A stretch of DNA of 64,000 nt from Aphrocallistes beatrix (GCA_963281255.1 OY725489.1:186001-250000), one strand, 5' to 3'; shown: positions 1-10,520, counted from the first letter of the stretch. Translations and numbers: made by a program. The notes: generated by a model not told the origin, from the sequence alone.

Positions 1-21
1 AAACAATTTCGTAACAAAATA

Positions 22-58
22 CACTAAGCAGACCAAAGTATTTTTTTGTCGCTTAGTG
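22..58. mobile_element. 37-bp mini inverted-repeat insertion with TA duplication
   Basis: CACTAAGC at 22-29 and GCTTAGTG at 51-58 are perfect 8-bp inverted repeats, flanked by TA on both sides (20-21 and 59-60). The intact relative MBL-3 reads 'aacaaaata-tattcaatc' here without the insert, which fixes the boundaries. A TA target suggests a Tc1/mariner-type origin; the element is extremely short and may be a deletion derivative. Confidence 0.6.
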
Positions 59-219
59 TATATTCAATCAATAGAGGGTCATCTTGTTTTGGAAATAAAG
101 ACTGCACACAAACCCTAAAGTACAGTTACACTAAAGATGCAGTATGGTAATATAAGTGTGCTATTTCCCCGAGATTTCGCATCCAATGAGGGACATAATA
201 AGACAATCAAACACTATGA

Positions 220-607
220 CAGTGGTTCTCAACCTTTCATGGTCCGTGGTTCCCCTACCGAGACCCTCAGCACCCGTGGCCCCCTGCCCTTCAATAGAAA
301 AACGTAGATTTCGTTTTAACGTCTTTAAGTTCGATTATTTTATTCGCCACGCGAGACTGGCAAGCAAAAACTCAAAGCCAAAGCTACTAAATATATGCAA
401 AAACAGTATGCAAGAATAAATACAGTAGAACTCGGTTAGTACTATATAATAAATACATTTTGGTTCAGAGAAATGAGTACGTACTAAGCTGAATTACTTC
501 TTATCCCGAGTACGTACTAACCGAGTTCTACTGTAGTTAGTTTCAATTGGACAGTATGTTTGAGTCAATTCTTAAACATAGCCGATGATGGTGGTTGAGA
601 AACGCTG
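220..607. mobile_element. hAT-type MITE with 8-bp target duplication
   Basis: Terminal inverted repeats are CAGTGGTTCTCAACC (220-234) and GGTTGAGAAACGCTG (593-607), the CAG...CTG ends usual for hAT transposons. They are bordered by the 8-bp direct repeats CACTATGA (212-219) and CAGTATGA (608-615), which differ at one base. The insertion site is verified by the uninterrupted relative at about 29,420. There is no coding capacity; it carries a second MITE inside (421-535). Confidence 0.82.
421..535. mobile_element. Nested pogo/Tc1-type MITE
   Basis: Perfect 21-bp inverted repeats (tacagtagaactcggttag.. at 421-441, its complement at 515-535) have TA at both outer ends and a short middle with further self-complementarity (gagtacgtactaa). 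It lies inside the hAT MITE, so it arrived later. It is too short to encode a protein and must have depended on a transposase made elsewhere. Confidence 0.75.
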
Positions 608-714
608 CAGTATGAGAACACAGAAGAGTTAAACGCTACTATATATAAAATGGCACATCATGGCTCTGCCACTCATGGAAACATCCTTCACTATTTGTAT
701 CGAATACAACCAAA

Positions 715-978
715 GTCCGAATATAATAGTTTGCGAGCCCGTGGGCCGGAAATCTAGGCAGGACTCCCCGAGATGACAACTGAGACGATGTTTTTAACTG
801 TCACGAAGTACCATTTAAGGAATATTTGAGAAAATAGAACTTTGTTAGTTTTCACAAGTTGTGTCTGCAGAAACTCACTTTTTGTTTATAGTTAGTAACT
901 TACAAAGCTGGCCAAAAATATTTCTGTAGGCATCTTGCGAGCCGAATAATTTAAGCGATTGCAAATTTTGGTCTGCGA
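715..978. repeat. Truncated copy of the hAT MITE at 7,865-8,253
   Basis: From 'ccgaatataata' onward the sequence parallels 7,892-8,160 (shared stretches such as gatgtttttaactgtcacga and ttgttagttt..cac). Both terminal inverted repeats are lost. Its left edge abuts the broken metallo-hydrolase fragment directly, so this element or its excision may have removed the 3' part of that gene. Confidence 0.65.
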
Positions 979-1228
979 TCAAATCTGGTAAGACTTCCAT
1001 GCTTGTTTCTTTAGTATTAGGGGGTTGTTTAAAAATTTAATTTCGTGGATTGATCTTAAATGAATGTGTAATCCATTGGTACTTCGATAATGTTTGCAAA
1101 ACAATTCTCTGGCAACTATTGTAAAGTTAGAAAATTTACTGATTGAATACGCAAGTTGTTGTGGAAATACAGTCCACTTCGGGTTTTTCGACACCTCATT
1201 TGCATAGAAAAATTTCACAATAACCTTT

Positions 1229-1560
1229 GTGCATTCCATAACGTAGAACATTAATTTAGCTATCTTAGTATGTAATATCAAGTCAGTAAGCGTTAACCAA
1301 AGTATGAAGTACGTGGGAGATCTCAGTGGTCAGTGGTTTGGGAGAATAAACCAGTTATCACAGTCTGCTTGTGAGGTCCCCGCAAGAGTTCCACGAGTTT
1401 GGTAGTCTCCATTGGAGGTCCAAGCAGAAGCGATGAATCATCATCGTTTCTACCTCCATCAGACGGTAGATGTCAGTATCTCCGGAGGGAACAGAGAGGC
1501 TGTCCTCCATGGCATCGATCTCATCATTATAGTCGTTATCCCAAAAAGATCTTTTCAATA
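1229..1560 (-). pseudogene. Remnant of Tigger/pogo transposase C-terminus (copy A)
   Basis: On the minus strand the stretch encodes SVPSGDTDIYRLMEVETMM, also found in the acidic tail of the fuller Tigger copy at 20,432-20,758; the flanking non-coding DNA matches 20,330-20,450. Relative to copy B a large internal part of the tail is deleted and the DDE catalytic portion is absent. It marks the left edge of a block duplicated between 1.2-4.0 kb and 20.3-23.1 kb. The adjoining stretch 979-1,228 has a weak BED-finger-like string on the minus strand (HLRSIH) but nothing I can assign. Confidence 0.6.
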
Positions 1561-1978
1561 ATAGTCAGAGGATATCATTTTAGTGCAGCTCCTGGAAGGA
1601 GATGCCTTATGGCATGGACGGCGTGCAATGTCCGTCTGTGGCAGCCTGGGGCGTACTTAGTGCTTAAGTTAGTATTCAAACCATAAAACACATTAAAAAA
1701 TATATTTAATCAACATAAATTTCAACACTTTCACCTCCAACTTGGGGATTAAAAGAACAAGGTTTCGATCCGATCTCAATCACGATCCTAATTTTATATT
1801 TAAGGATCGTCGATCCGATCTCGATCCTCAAAAAAGGATCGCGATCCGGGTCTTTCGATGGATCGAAAGGACCTAATGCCCTAATTGAGACACAAAATTT
1901 CCTCTTGGTCTCTGCTGTTTATGAATTCATTTAGAAAAGTCTCAATTTGCTAAAAATAGAGGTGTTAGAATGTGTCAC
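1561..1978. other. Repeat-derived intergenic DNA, GATC-rich palindromic stretch
   Basis: No gene seen. Positions about 1,589-1,622 (ctcctggaaggagatgcc, atggcatggacgg) recur at 10,691-10,726, so both are copies of one dispersed repeat. Positions about 1,766-1,870 are packed with GATCCGATC/AGGATCG words in both orientations, forming imperfect inverted repeats typical of a decayed MITE. Confidence 0.5.
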
Positions 1979-2282
1979 CTTGCAGGTACTGCCTGAGTTC
2001 CTCGAGGTAGGAAGTGTCACCGGTGTGAACAAGTTGTCGCTCTCTGTCCAGTCCCTCTGCCAGTGCCATTTCAGTGGGCTTCACAGTGCAGTAGAGACTG
2101 TTCGTGTGGATCACACTCACGGGGTCTATCAGCTCCTGAGGCCCAATCGCCCAACCCACTTTCCATCCAGTCACGGAGAATATCTTCCCTGCGGAGTGAA
2201 CGGTTAGTGTCCTGTCCCACATGCCATCCAGACATGCCATTCTCGCCTGCTGTAACCCGTCAAACACGTTGAACTCGTATAC
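1979..2282 (-). pseudogene. Orphan exon of a kynurenine aminotransferase (KYAT/CCBL-like)
   Basis: The minus strand has an open 304-nt segment bounded by a usable acceptor (..ctaacgcag at 2,283) and donor (AAG|gtgaca at 1,978). It encodes a class-I PLP aminotransferase core with GMWDRTLTVHSAGKIFSVTGW; the Lys in SAGK is the residue that forms the Schiff base with pyridoxal phosphate in this family, and WKVGW follows as expected. The family makes kynurenic acid and cleaves cysteine conjugates. No further exons of the enzyme are recognisable upstream or downstream on this strand within the window, so this is most likely a captured or duplicated exon rather than a working gene. The frame is still open, so it is either young or part of a gene with very long introns. 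Confidence 0.7.
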
Positions 2283-2546
2283 CTGCGTTAGCCAATCAGA
2301 TTAATGGAGAGCATTCCAAGGGTCCTGAATTTAGGAAAGTGATATTCTGCTAAAATAGAGAGTAAGCTGATGTTATCGACCTAAATAGCAAAAAAAAGCA
2401 TTTTCACACCTTTAAAAATAGATTAGATATCTCTAAGCACTTTGCCTTGTAGCACACTAGCAACAACAAATTAAACATTCAAATAAATCAAATTTACTTC
2501 ACAGTTCTATAATTAGACAATAATAGAAACAAACAAAATAAATATT

Positions 2547-3806
2547 TCAGAACAATTGTAAACAATAATTAGGATTATCAGACAATGCAAACAAAATGCC
2601 AGAATTAGAAATGGCAATACCAAATGGATTAATGAATTCTCCTTTCCCGTTCCCTTTCCTTCCAATGGTGTGGAGGAGCTCCCCGGAGTTTGAGAGTATC
2701 TTGATGGCATGGTGTCCCCAGTCACTAACGAGGATATTCTGTTCACAGTCCAGATAGAAGAAATAAGGATTCCATACCAAACATCCCTGATCTTCTCCCC
2801 GAGACACGCAGGAGGTAAGGAGGTCTCCACTTCTGGAGAAGAAGTGGATGCAGTTGGGACTCCAGTCTAGTACCACCACTTTATCTGTCGTTAGTTTTAC
2901 GTCTCGAGGGGAAAATAGCGATCCTTGTCCGATAGTCTGCTTGTATTGTAGGAGGTTAGAGAACACGGATACTCTGTGGTTCCATTGGTCAGCTACAAAC
3001 ACGTCTCCATTCCAGTCCAAACTTAATCCCCGTGGATTAGACAGCTGTCCTTCATTACTCCCATAACCACCAGCTCTGTTGAGTAGTTGGTAGCTGTTCT
3101 TACAGAACTGGAATAGCGTGTGAATGTCTGTTACGAGGATGTGATTATCAGTGACTACTATTCCCCTAGGTCTGGATAGTACTTCCTCTCCAAAGTGAGA
3201 TAGGAACTCTCCTTGGAAGGACAGTACCTGTCCGCGACTGTTCCCCCAATCCGCTGTATAAACCTTCTCATTCACTTCGTCTAAAGACAGTCCTTCACCA
3301 TAAAGCTGATTGTCACCTTTCCCTTTCGTCCCAGCGGTTAGGATGGGTTGTGTCTTTTGAGAGTAATGCGGTGCTTCCAGCTGGACTACCTCCCCGAACT
3401 GCTCTATTTGGGTCTGAAGGAGGGAGAGGGTGGGACAGGAGAAGGAGAGGGTGGGACAGGAGAAGGAGAGGTTGGGGAGTGGGGTGGGAACACACAGCTG
3501 CTGCTTGTACTGTTCGTACATGAGTCCTGCTTGCTCGTGAGCGGGGAGGTTAATGTTCACTTTACTCATTTCATTCAGATGCAGCTGAGTTTGATCCAAC
3601 TCTTCAATGGCTGCGACACGAGTGGACTCTTTGTTGTGGAAGTCATCGCGAAGATGTGCCACTACTTGGCAGAGAGTGTCTCTCCTCTCGATCAGCTGAT
3701 CGATCAGGTCATTCAATGTGTCCGTGATTCGCGAGGCGATGCGATCGAAATGCGCAATTGTGTCGTAAGGGACAATTTCTAGAATATTTTGATTATTGGT
3801 TGCCAT
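2547..3806 (-). CDS. NHL-1: coiled-coil plus NHL six-blade propeller protein
   Basis: A single-exon protein of 419 residues. The first ~140 residues are charged and helical, like the coiled-coil part of TRIM proteins (DRIASRITDTLNDLIDQLIERRDTL..). No RING or B-box precedes it. From about residue 165 six NHL-type repeats follow, each with the pattern P-x-G-[IL]-x-hydrophobic...hydrophobic-x-V-[AST]-D-x-x-N/H-x-R/H; such repeats fold into a beta-propeller that binds protein or RNA in TRIM2/3/71 and Brat. A 21-bp tandem duplication near 3,427-3,468 adds the second FSCPTLS heptad, absent from its near-identical relative NHL-2. The fifth blade reads ILVSDWGHHAIKIL. Without a RING it is not expected to be a ubiquitin ligase by itself. 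The start at 3,806 is the first ATG and aligns with NHL-2. Confidence 0.8.
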   Translation of the reverse strand: MATNNQNILEIVPYDTIAHFDRIASRITDTLNDLIDQLIERRDTLCQVVAHLRDDFHNKESTRVAAIEELDQTQLHLNEMSKVNINLPAHEQAGLMYEQYKQQLCVPTPLPNLSFSCPTLSFSCPTLSLLQTQIEQFGEVVQLEAPHYSQKTQPILTAGTKGKGDNQLYGEGLSLDEVNEKVYTADWGNSRGQVLSFQGEFLSHFGEEVLSRPRGIVVTDNHILVTDIHTLFQFCKNSYQLLNRAGGYGSNEGQLSNPRGLSLDWNGDVFVADQWNHRVSVFSNLLQYKQTIGQGSLFSPRDVKLTTDKVVVLDWSPNCIHFFSRSGDLLTSCVSRGEDQGCLVWNPYFFYLDCEQNILVSDWGHHAIKILSNSGELLHTIGRKGNGKGEFINPFGIAISNSGILFALSDNPNYCLQLF

Positions 3807-4536
3807 TGATTTTTTGAATCTTGTTGAATAGAAATATTACACTTTAGCATGACACTATCTGTATTATATGTAATATGAGAATATCAGTGGACGTCAATGG
3901 TTGCTATGGAAACTGCTGTATAATTATGGAAGTATTGATCAGATACGCAAGTCGTTAGAAATGTGTTGATTATTCTAATTTATTGATTGTGGATGATATC
4001 TATTCTTTCTGATATGTTTGTTGTGGTAGGTTAGTGGTTTCGTGATAGAGTGAAGGCTGGAGGGAATAAGTTCAAAAGGATATAAAAACCATTTCTATTC
4101 TCAGAAGCATCAGATCATGAAACGGAATATCTGAAAGTCTGTAAAACTGATCAACAATAAAACTTTAAAGACCAAACGTATTTAAACTGACGGGTAGTAA
4201 AGGGTTGTTTCTTACTGGTAAGAACTTTCCAAATGAAGTCATCTTGCAATCAATCTATGTGAAAATCTAAGATCTGAGATGCGATTTATCTACCTTCACT
4301 CCTGCTTCTAGACTGTTGTGAAATCTGCTTAGTAATACTTGACAATGGATGTATCTAGGATTTCCTGCACTTTTTTTAAAATGATAAAAGTTATATAGCA
4401 CCCAAACAGAGTTTATTTTGTATTTCCTAGAGTTATGACAATTCGACACCAAAATCGAATCACTGAAAGCACCTAAGCTCCTTGGACACTTCCAGGTTGA
4501 CAGCTATAAATGTAAGCTGAGAACCTATATTAAGGT
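3807..4536. promoter_or_regulatory. Upstream region of NHL-1, conserved with two other loci
   Basis: Positions about 3,825-4,020 (gtaatatgagaata, gtcaatggttgctatggaaac, gttgattattctaattt) are shared with the region upstream of NHL-2 (22,979-23,110) and with a third place at 19,500-19,660 that has no NHL gene beside it. This is the likely promoter segment of the duplicated block. I see no gene in 4,020-4,536. Confidence 0.5.
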
Positions 4537-5580
4537 TTGACTAACTCATAGCATTCTACGAGTATACACTAAGGCAATGGTGGTGCTAAATTCTTTGGAT
4601 CAGGGATTGGTTAGTATCTTCTTATTCACGTGGGGATATGGCATTAGTAGAGTTTAGTTATAATTTGACGTTAATTCTACCCCCAAAATTGGTCAGCATT
4701 TCAACGAGATAAATGTAAGAAATATGCAAAGAGCAGCATTTTGGATGGATATGTGGGAGAGAAGCGGAAAGGAGCATTTTAGAACGGAATTTTAGAGTAG
4801 AACTAACGTCTACTTTCAAAATAGAACTGATGCACAAAATACGTAATAACCTGAATATACTAACCAATCCCTGGTCCAAAAATTTTGAGAACACCATTGC
4901 CTTTGGGGTGCATGCATTTGTCAGAATTTTGAAGCTGTCACTTGTCAGAATTATCCTAGTTGTCACTTGTCAGAATGGTTTTTAGGACTGCTGTCACTTG
5001 TCAGAATGGTTTTTAGGACTGCTGTCACTTGTCAGAATGGTTTTTAGAACTGCTGTCACTTGTCAGAATGGTTTAATGAAATTTAAGAATCACTACTTTC
5101 ATTCTCCCATTCATTCTACCAAATAATAAATGACAATCACCCACCCTCACGAAATAAAAAAACCACTCTCGCGTGCCACTTTATATTATTTCAAACTCAA
5201 AATGCCTACTCTCACTTTCCTACCAATTATATTCAACTCCATGTTTGCCAAAAAACCATTCTGACAAGTGACAGCAGTCCTAAAAACCATTCTGACAAGT
5301 GACAGCATTCTTAAAAACCATTCTGACAAGTGACAGCATTCTTAAAAACCATTCTGACAAGTGACAGCATTCTTAAAAAACCATTCTGACAAGTGACAGC
5401 AGTCCTAAAAACCATTCTGACAAGTGACAGCTGTTCTAAAAATCATTCTGACAAGTGACAGCAGTCCTAAAAACCATTCTGACAAGTGACAACTAGGAAA
5501 ATTCTGACAAGTGACAGCTTCAAAATTCTGACAAATGCAACTCCCCCTTGCCTTTGTGTATAGAATGCTATGACTAATTA
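4537..5580. mobile_element. Fold-back element with internal tandem repeats in opposing arms
   Basis: The left arm (about 4,915-5,075) and right arm (about 5,255-5,535) carry the same ~31-bp unit (core ACTTGTCAGAATGGTTTTTA, then GGACTGCTGTC) in opposite orientation: about 5 units on the left and 8 on the right. The arms end in matching, inverted partial units that contain 'ttttgaagctgtca' and 'cctagttgtca'. Outside them a second inverted pair joins 4,571-4,612 to 4,863-4,910, and an outermost pair joins tcatagcattcta (about 4,546) to tagaatgctatga (about 5,560). The transcript or single strand would fold into one long hairpin. There is no transposase. Confidence 0.75.
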
Positions 5581-5582
5581 TT

Positions 5583-6800
5583 CCACGAACTCAAGCATTA
5601 CCGTTACTATGACTACAGAAATCTGAATCAATTTTAACTTAGGGAGTCCAAGGCTAAAGTGGCACTTATAACCATGCATTAATTATCTTGTAATGAGTCC
5701 TTTTTCAAAATCTACAACTCTAACCCTCTGTGGATCATATGGTTAGAGGTTCACGCCCTGGTTACTCACAGAGGTATCCTTCCATTCTAACCGATCTAGC
5801 TAATTCCTCCTCGCAAAAGGAGTTACTATATCCAGCATTTCATTCACTTCATCCAGGATACGTGTATTCAGTGTGACTGTATCCTCAAGAGTTGTCACTC
5901 GGACACTTCTTTGTTTCTTGGTGTTGATTTTCAATTCCACTTACTACAGATAAGTAATGTCACTGCAAAGCTGAGCCATTCTAAGTACTGCGATGCCAGA
6001 CCAGAAACACTGCAACAGCTACTCCTAGACAACTCAGTCACGTGGAACATGTGGGATCCCTAAATCTCTAGCGATAAAGAGATCCCACTTTTTCCATGGA
6101 AAAATTTATCATTTTGGTCTATAATTCCAAGTACAAGCATATCTGATGCAAACACATCATGATCCTGTAAATGTGATAAATGTGACGATTCACAATGCAC
6201 ATTAACTTAACTTTCGGTGAAATGTTTTGATTTGAAAATTTCATAAATTGCCTTGTTTTGGAAGAGGGACCTGAACCTTCCTATTCTCAACCTCAACGTA
6301 AAACCCCGGGGGCTTTTGAGGTGTAAATAGTCCATGGAGTACCAACTTACAAAGCGATTTTGTTGAAATTTTCTAAACCTCAATCATTCGCGGTAGCAAA
6401 ACTACCCTAAACTCAAATGCTCAGAATTGAGGTAGGAATTTATTGTGAGTTAGGATGTTTCGATGTTCCAAAAAATATCACAGAAAATGGAGAGGATTAA
6501 ACTCTAAAAGTGTAAAATTTCGAACTCATTTACTCATTTCAGGACATGCCAGAATGGAGTAAAACTTAAGGATAAAAATAGATCTATAAATGATCAATTT
6601 GACTAAGTCATATCTCATGAAATAAATGGACATACACTATTTTTAGATAAAATTTTGGCAACAGTTTATCAACTCACTATCAGGTTACTAAATATATATG
6701 TATATGCATCAGTGATAATGAGTACTGCTACTAAGTGAGTACTCGAGAGGATTCAATACATTTTAGCTGAATTTATATCTTCATCTGTTCTGGATTTACT
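5583..6800. other. Intergenic DNA, nothing recognised
   Basis: AT-rich sequence with no open frame of convincing composition, no clear repeat arms and no RNA gene I can support. A short hairpin (ctctgtg...cacagag, about 5,724-5,776) is the only local structure. Confidence 0.4.
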
Positions 6801-6814
6801 ATCATCAGGTAACC

Positions 6815-7515
6815 AATGGTACAGCATGGCCGTAGGAAGCAGTGGCTAGCCATGGCCTTACTACTTTTTTATATACTATATTCAGGGTTACCATACGTCC
6901 TTTTTTAGAAAGGACAGTCCTTCTTTTTTGCTAACTGTCCTTTTTAAAAGATGCTGTCCTTTTTGTCCTTTTTTGTCCTTATTGTCCTTTTTGTTCTCAT
7001 AAACACTTTTACGTTTTACTTGTAGATTATATACTAGAATGGCTATCATGATGATTTAGCATATTTTGGAAATCGAAACCCTAGGTGAGAATTTACATAC
7101 ATGTCCGCAGCTTCACAAAAAAATTCAAACCGATATCTCTTAACTCAGGTCTGTACACCACATACGGCCGGACACCAGCACTCATTTTAGAACTGTGCTA
7201 CTATAACATTATATTGGATCAGAGATCCAATATAATGATATAGAAGCACACTAAAAACATTCAAAACAATTCCTTGGGGTGCTAGCACCCAGACAGCCAT
7301 TATTGTCGTTCGCTACGCTCTCTCTTTACATCGTTTTTCTAAATCTTCGATCTATCCCTGAGTGTCCTTTTTTTTATGACTGAGGAGATGGCAACCCTGA
7401 CTATATTAGTTTTATGTGCGATAAGGTGCATGAGCCTTACCACTTTTAATTTACATAATGGCAATGGCCTACCACTTTTTATGAGCTTCCTACGGTCATG
7501 TGCATTACAAATTTG
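6815..7515. repeat. Inverted-repeat element hosting a hAT insertion
   Basis: The left segment gcatggccgtaggaagc (about 6,823) is mirrored on the right by gcttcctacggtcatgtgc (about 7,486), and gtggctagccatggcc pairs imperfectly with ggcctaccac. Removing the hAT element at 6,893-7,399 brings the arms close together, so this is an older MITE that was hit by a younger one. Confidence 0.5.
6893..7399. mobile_element. hAT-type MITE with perfect 8-bp target duplication
   Basis: The ends read CAGGGTTACCAT... and ...ATGGCAACCCTG, both bordered by ACTATATT (6,885-6,892 and 7,400-7,407), an exact 8-bp duplication as made by hAT transposases. The left part has a run of TGTCCTTTTT repeats; the centre has a perfect palindrome around 'attggatcagagatccaat' (about 7,212). 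Non-coding. Confidence 0.85.
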
Positions 7516-7864
7516 TGACTTGGCTGTTCAGATAATCTCGTTCTACTGTACTGCCAAATTTTGGAGAGGGATACAGAGTCCTAGGACAATAACAGTTCTT
7601 ATAATTTTACTTTGCGTATTCATGGGTTTGGCGCGATTGGTTACATTCGATCTTATTTGTGTATTGATTTTACTATTATTTAGTATCGCTTACGACGGAT
7701 GTACATATTCATAAATATCCCCTCGCAGGGTCGTGTCCGCCGGTACAATGGGGCCAGTTTCAACTGGACTATTTTTGACCAATGTAATTAAAATCCAAAA
7801 CATACCATTCTGTACGACCGGACTGGTTTCAACCTGACTAATTTTTAGTCCCAAACTCCGGCCG

Positions 7865-8253
7865 CAGAGTTGTACGCGGGCCGTGCGGGCCGAATATAAT
7901 AAGTTGCGGGCTCCGCGGGCCGGAAATCTTGGCTGGACTCCCCGCGATGACAACCGAGACGATGTTTTTAACTGTCACGAGGTACCAATTAAGGAATACT
8001 TACGTGAATGGAACTTTGTTAGTTTCCACTTATTTGTCTTTGCAGAAACTCACTCCCATAAAAGGATTCCGTAAGTGTCTCTCCATAGTTAGTAACTAAC
8101 AAAGTGGGCCAAAAATATTTATGCGGGCTTTTTTCGGGTCGAATAATTTAGTTGCGGGCTTCTTGCGGGCCGAAAAATTTAGTGTGGGCCGCGGGCCGGG
8201 TTAACTTTAAATTGCGGGCCGCGGTTACAAATTTCGGCCCGCGTGCAACTCTG
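7865..8253. mobile_element. hAT-type MITE, GC-rich ends, 8-bp target duplication
   Basis: CAGAGTTGTACGCGGGCC at 7,865 is mirrored by GGCCCGCGTGCAACTCTG ending at 8,253. Flanks are TCCGGCCG (7,857-7,864) and CCCGGCCG (8,254-8,261), 7 of 8 identical. Internally the word GCGGGCC is repeated many times in both orientations, which makes the element much more GC-rich than its surroundings. A truncated relative lies at 715-978. Confidence 0.8.
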
Positions 8254-9319
8254 CCCGGCCGAACCTCTTCACACCTGGTTCCTACGAAACAATGTGTCTT
8301 TTATTTTGAACTTAAGCTATTTAGCTATGGATCATGAGTGTGAAGTTGGCAGCGAAATAAATTAACAAAATCGAGCACATTTTAACACGCTATAATTGCA
8401 ATTCCAGGACACGTAGAGAGGTGTCATTTGGAATATAGCAATACTAGCCTAGGAGGTTTCTGTCATTTTAATTTCAGTCCAATCTGACACCCCAGTGGCA
8501 CATGATGAGATTGCAAAATTATGGAAAATTTGAAAAAATATTCACTTTTCCAAAAAATCGAGCACACTTTAATACGCTATAATTGCAATTCCAGGACACG
8601 CAGAGAGGTGTCATTTGGAATATAGCAATACTAGCCTAGGAGGTTTCTATCTTTTCAGCGATATCCCAGTATAGTATGTATTTCCTATCTCCACACCTAA
8701 ATTATTGCACAACAATACTTTCATTACAATAAGTCTACTAATATGAAAGATTACTAACTAGATATTAGCCATGCAGCTGCTATTTCAAACTGATTTCTAA
8801 ACTTTTATCTATGTAGAGCTAGGAAATATCTCATTGAATTGGATCAAATTCTTCTACGTAACTTTCAGTCATTACATTCTTCACTGTATTGACTTTTGTC
8901 ACTGGTTGAAAATGACTGAAGTATAAACGTAAATACAACCTCTTCTCAGTTAAATAATGTACATTTTGCTTGTCATTGAATCCATATCCTGAAATTTTGC
9001 TCCAACAACGAAGTACATCTTTAAATACGAAAATATTCGTGTAAAAGAGTTGAGCTGCTAAAAACAATTCTAACCCCACGATCCTACTCTATCCATCATA
9101 CTAACAGAAATATATTCTTCTATGGTATTACATTGTTGCCCAGGAAGTAAATCGCAATGCGATGTGCAATAGTTTGTACATTCGGTTCGATATTTATTTT
9201 TCATATTCTTAATTAATAACTCCCTAAATTCTTAATGATAGTGATCTGAACCAGTTACAGCATAAGATAACGAACTAAAAAAACGATTTCCATCTGAAGA
9301 TACTCGCTTTTCCTTTGAA

Positions 9320-10520
9320 GGAACTAACTCAGTTTTATTTCGTCTTTCAAAATATTATGTTTAACAATTTTAATCAAATTTTCCACAATCGTGTTTGTAA
9401 AAGTGACGTCTAACTTTCCAGGGAACAAAGTTGGACCAATAATCACCCCGGTCCATAAAGGACATATTGGCATATAATGTGTTACCAAAAACCCAGGCAA
9501 ATCAGGTAAATAATATCTGTGGTTCACTTCTAGAGATATAGTTTGGGGTCGAGTTTGTAAATCTTATACGAAAGATTTACTTTTCTGTAGAATGGAATCA
9601 AAATGTTTTCCAAAAGGAGACTTATTTCTATATCCTTACTATTAAAACTCGATTAATCTCTCTCTCTCTCTATATATATATATATACAAGCGCGCTTCGC
9701 TTGCTTGCGCTGCGCCTGAAGTTACTCAATCTGACCTATTTTGGAAATTTGTTGCCTTTATATAAACATTGTAAACAAAGGTTAACGAATAGTTTCTCAT
9801 GTGGATCCGAAGATATAATATTCGAAATCTACACCCCTGAAAACCCCATGTCAACCGTTTAAAGCAAGTTTCTAGCATATTATTGAGATTTGTTTACTTT
9901 ATGTATCTATTGTAAACAAAAGTAAACAACTAATTTATCATATGGATCTGAAAATATGATATTCGAAATCTACACCCCTGAAAACCCCATGTCACCCGTT
10001 GGAAGCTAGTCTCTAGCATTATTTTCAAAATTCATTAAATGGTGTGAAAATATGTACAGGGTGGCCCATAAGTTCTGTCCCAAGTTTTATTAGGTATAAA
10101 ATTTCTTATACTCAAACAATATTAGTTATTACTGTCTTTAGAGATTGTAATTGTAACAAAGTGTCCGCCAGCCGCGCATCGCTAGCAAGCGAAGCGCGCT
10201 TGTGTTGTACAATCTCCTAGTTCATTAGATAATTCCTCATCAATTTCCATTCCGAGCTCATGATTTTCATTACAGTAAAATATTGCATTCTCAAGCTTTT
10301 TTATGTACTGCTCTACTCAGGGTATCTCATTCGGGATAAACATGATATGCACAAGGACGTAAATAATTGATCCACTTCTTCTAGAGTTGTACAACTTGTA
10401 ATCCGTGCCATTATAAACATCATCACTCGTTTAGTTTCTTTCGTGGGCCTTAATTTATGTTCAATCTTGTAGCTGAAACGGTTCATTATATGTGCGGAGC
10501 ATATATGAATCATAGTTTTT
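9320..10520 (-). pseudogene. Decayed transposase of the 8.3-11.8 kb element
   Basis: Minus-strand pieces read, in order, CSAHIMNRFSYKI (about 10,490), KETKRVMMFIMARI, KKLENAIFYCNENHELG (about 10,260), then after the inserted MITE SPFGKHFDSIL (about 9,600), MPICPLWTGVIIGP (about 9,460) and NTIVENLIKIVKH (about 9,380). The combination of a CSAH box with a later VEN..K.VKH segment recurs in uncharacterised RNase-H-like transposases of animals, fitting a Mutator-like origin. Stop codons and the insertion make it non-functional. Confidence 0.55.
9687..10202. mobile_element. MITE of the CAAGCGCGCTTCGC family, with internal tandem duplication
   Basis: The ends are caagcgcgcttcgcttgc (9,687) and gcaagcgaagcgcgcttg (to 10,202), inverted. 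Inside, a ~150-bp unit (ctatttggaaatttgttg-like start, then gaaatctacacccctgaaaa) is present twice in tandem at about 9,717-9,865 and 9,866-10,016. A (CT)n(TA)n microsatellite precedes the left end. Related termini occur at 12,227-12,260 and 59,520-59,565. Confidence 0.65.

Larger units (their letters stand above)
1..718 (+). pseudogene. Metallo-hydrolase pseudogene fragment, interrupted by nested transposons
   Basis: The DNA closely matches 29,160-29,530 inside MBL-3, so this is a fifth member of the secreted metallo-beta-lactamase-fold family found at 24-32 kb. It covers only the region from the central part of the enzyme domain to just past the HHGSAT motif, and it runs off the left edge. 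It is broken in several ways: a 37-bp insertion at 22-58, an internal deletion near 113-115 (the stretch between 'gactgcaca' and 'aaagtacag' is missing), a 388-bp hAT insertion at 220-607, and loss of everything after 718. No open frame remains. It shows that the family was once spread over at least 30 kb. Confidence 0.82.

Noticed and set aside
979-1228. BED zinc-finger of a hAT transposase on the minus strand
   Set aside because: Only HLRSIH and one Cys fit; the rest of the finger is missing, so the match may be chance.
4915-5535. Regular ~31-bp repeats that look CRISPR-like
   Set aside because: Units are contiguous without unique spacers, lie in opposing orientation, and the genome is eukaryotic; a fold-back transposon explains them.
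5724-5776. tRNA-like hairpin with a GGTTCACGCC box
   Set aside because: It resembles a pol III B box, but no full cloverleaf or A box can be drawn; not enough for a tRNA or SINE call.
7376-7714. Hydrophobic 112-codon frame as a membrane protein
   Set aside because: It begins inside the terminal repeat of a hAT MITE and runs through repeat arms; hydrophobicity reflects T-rich DNA.
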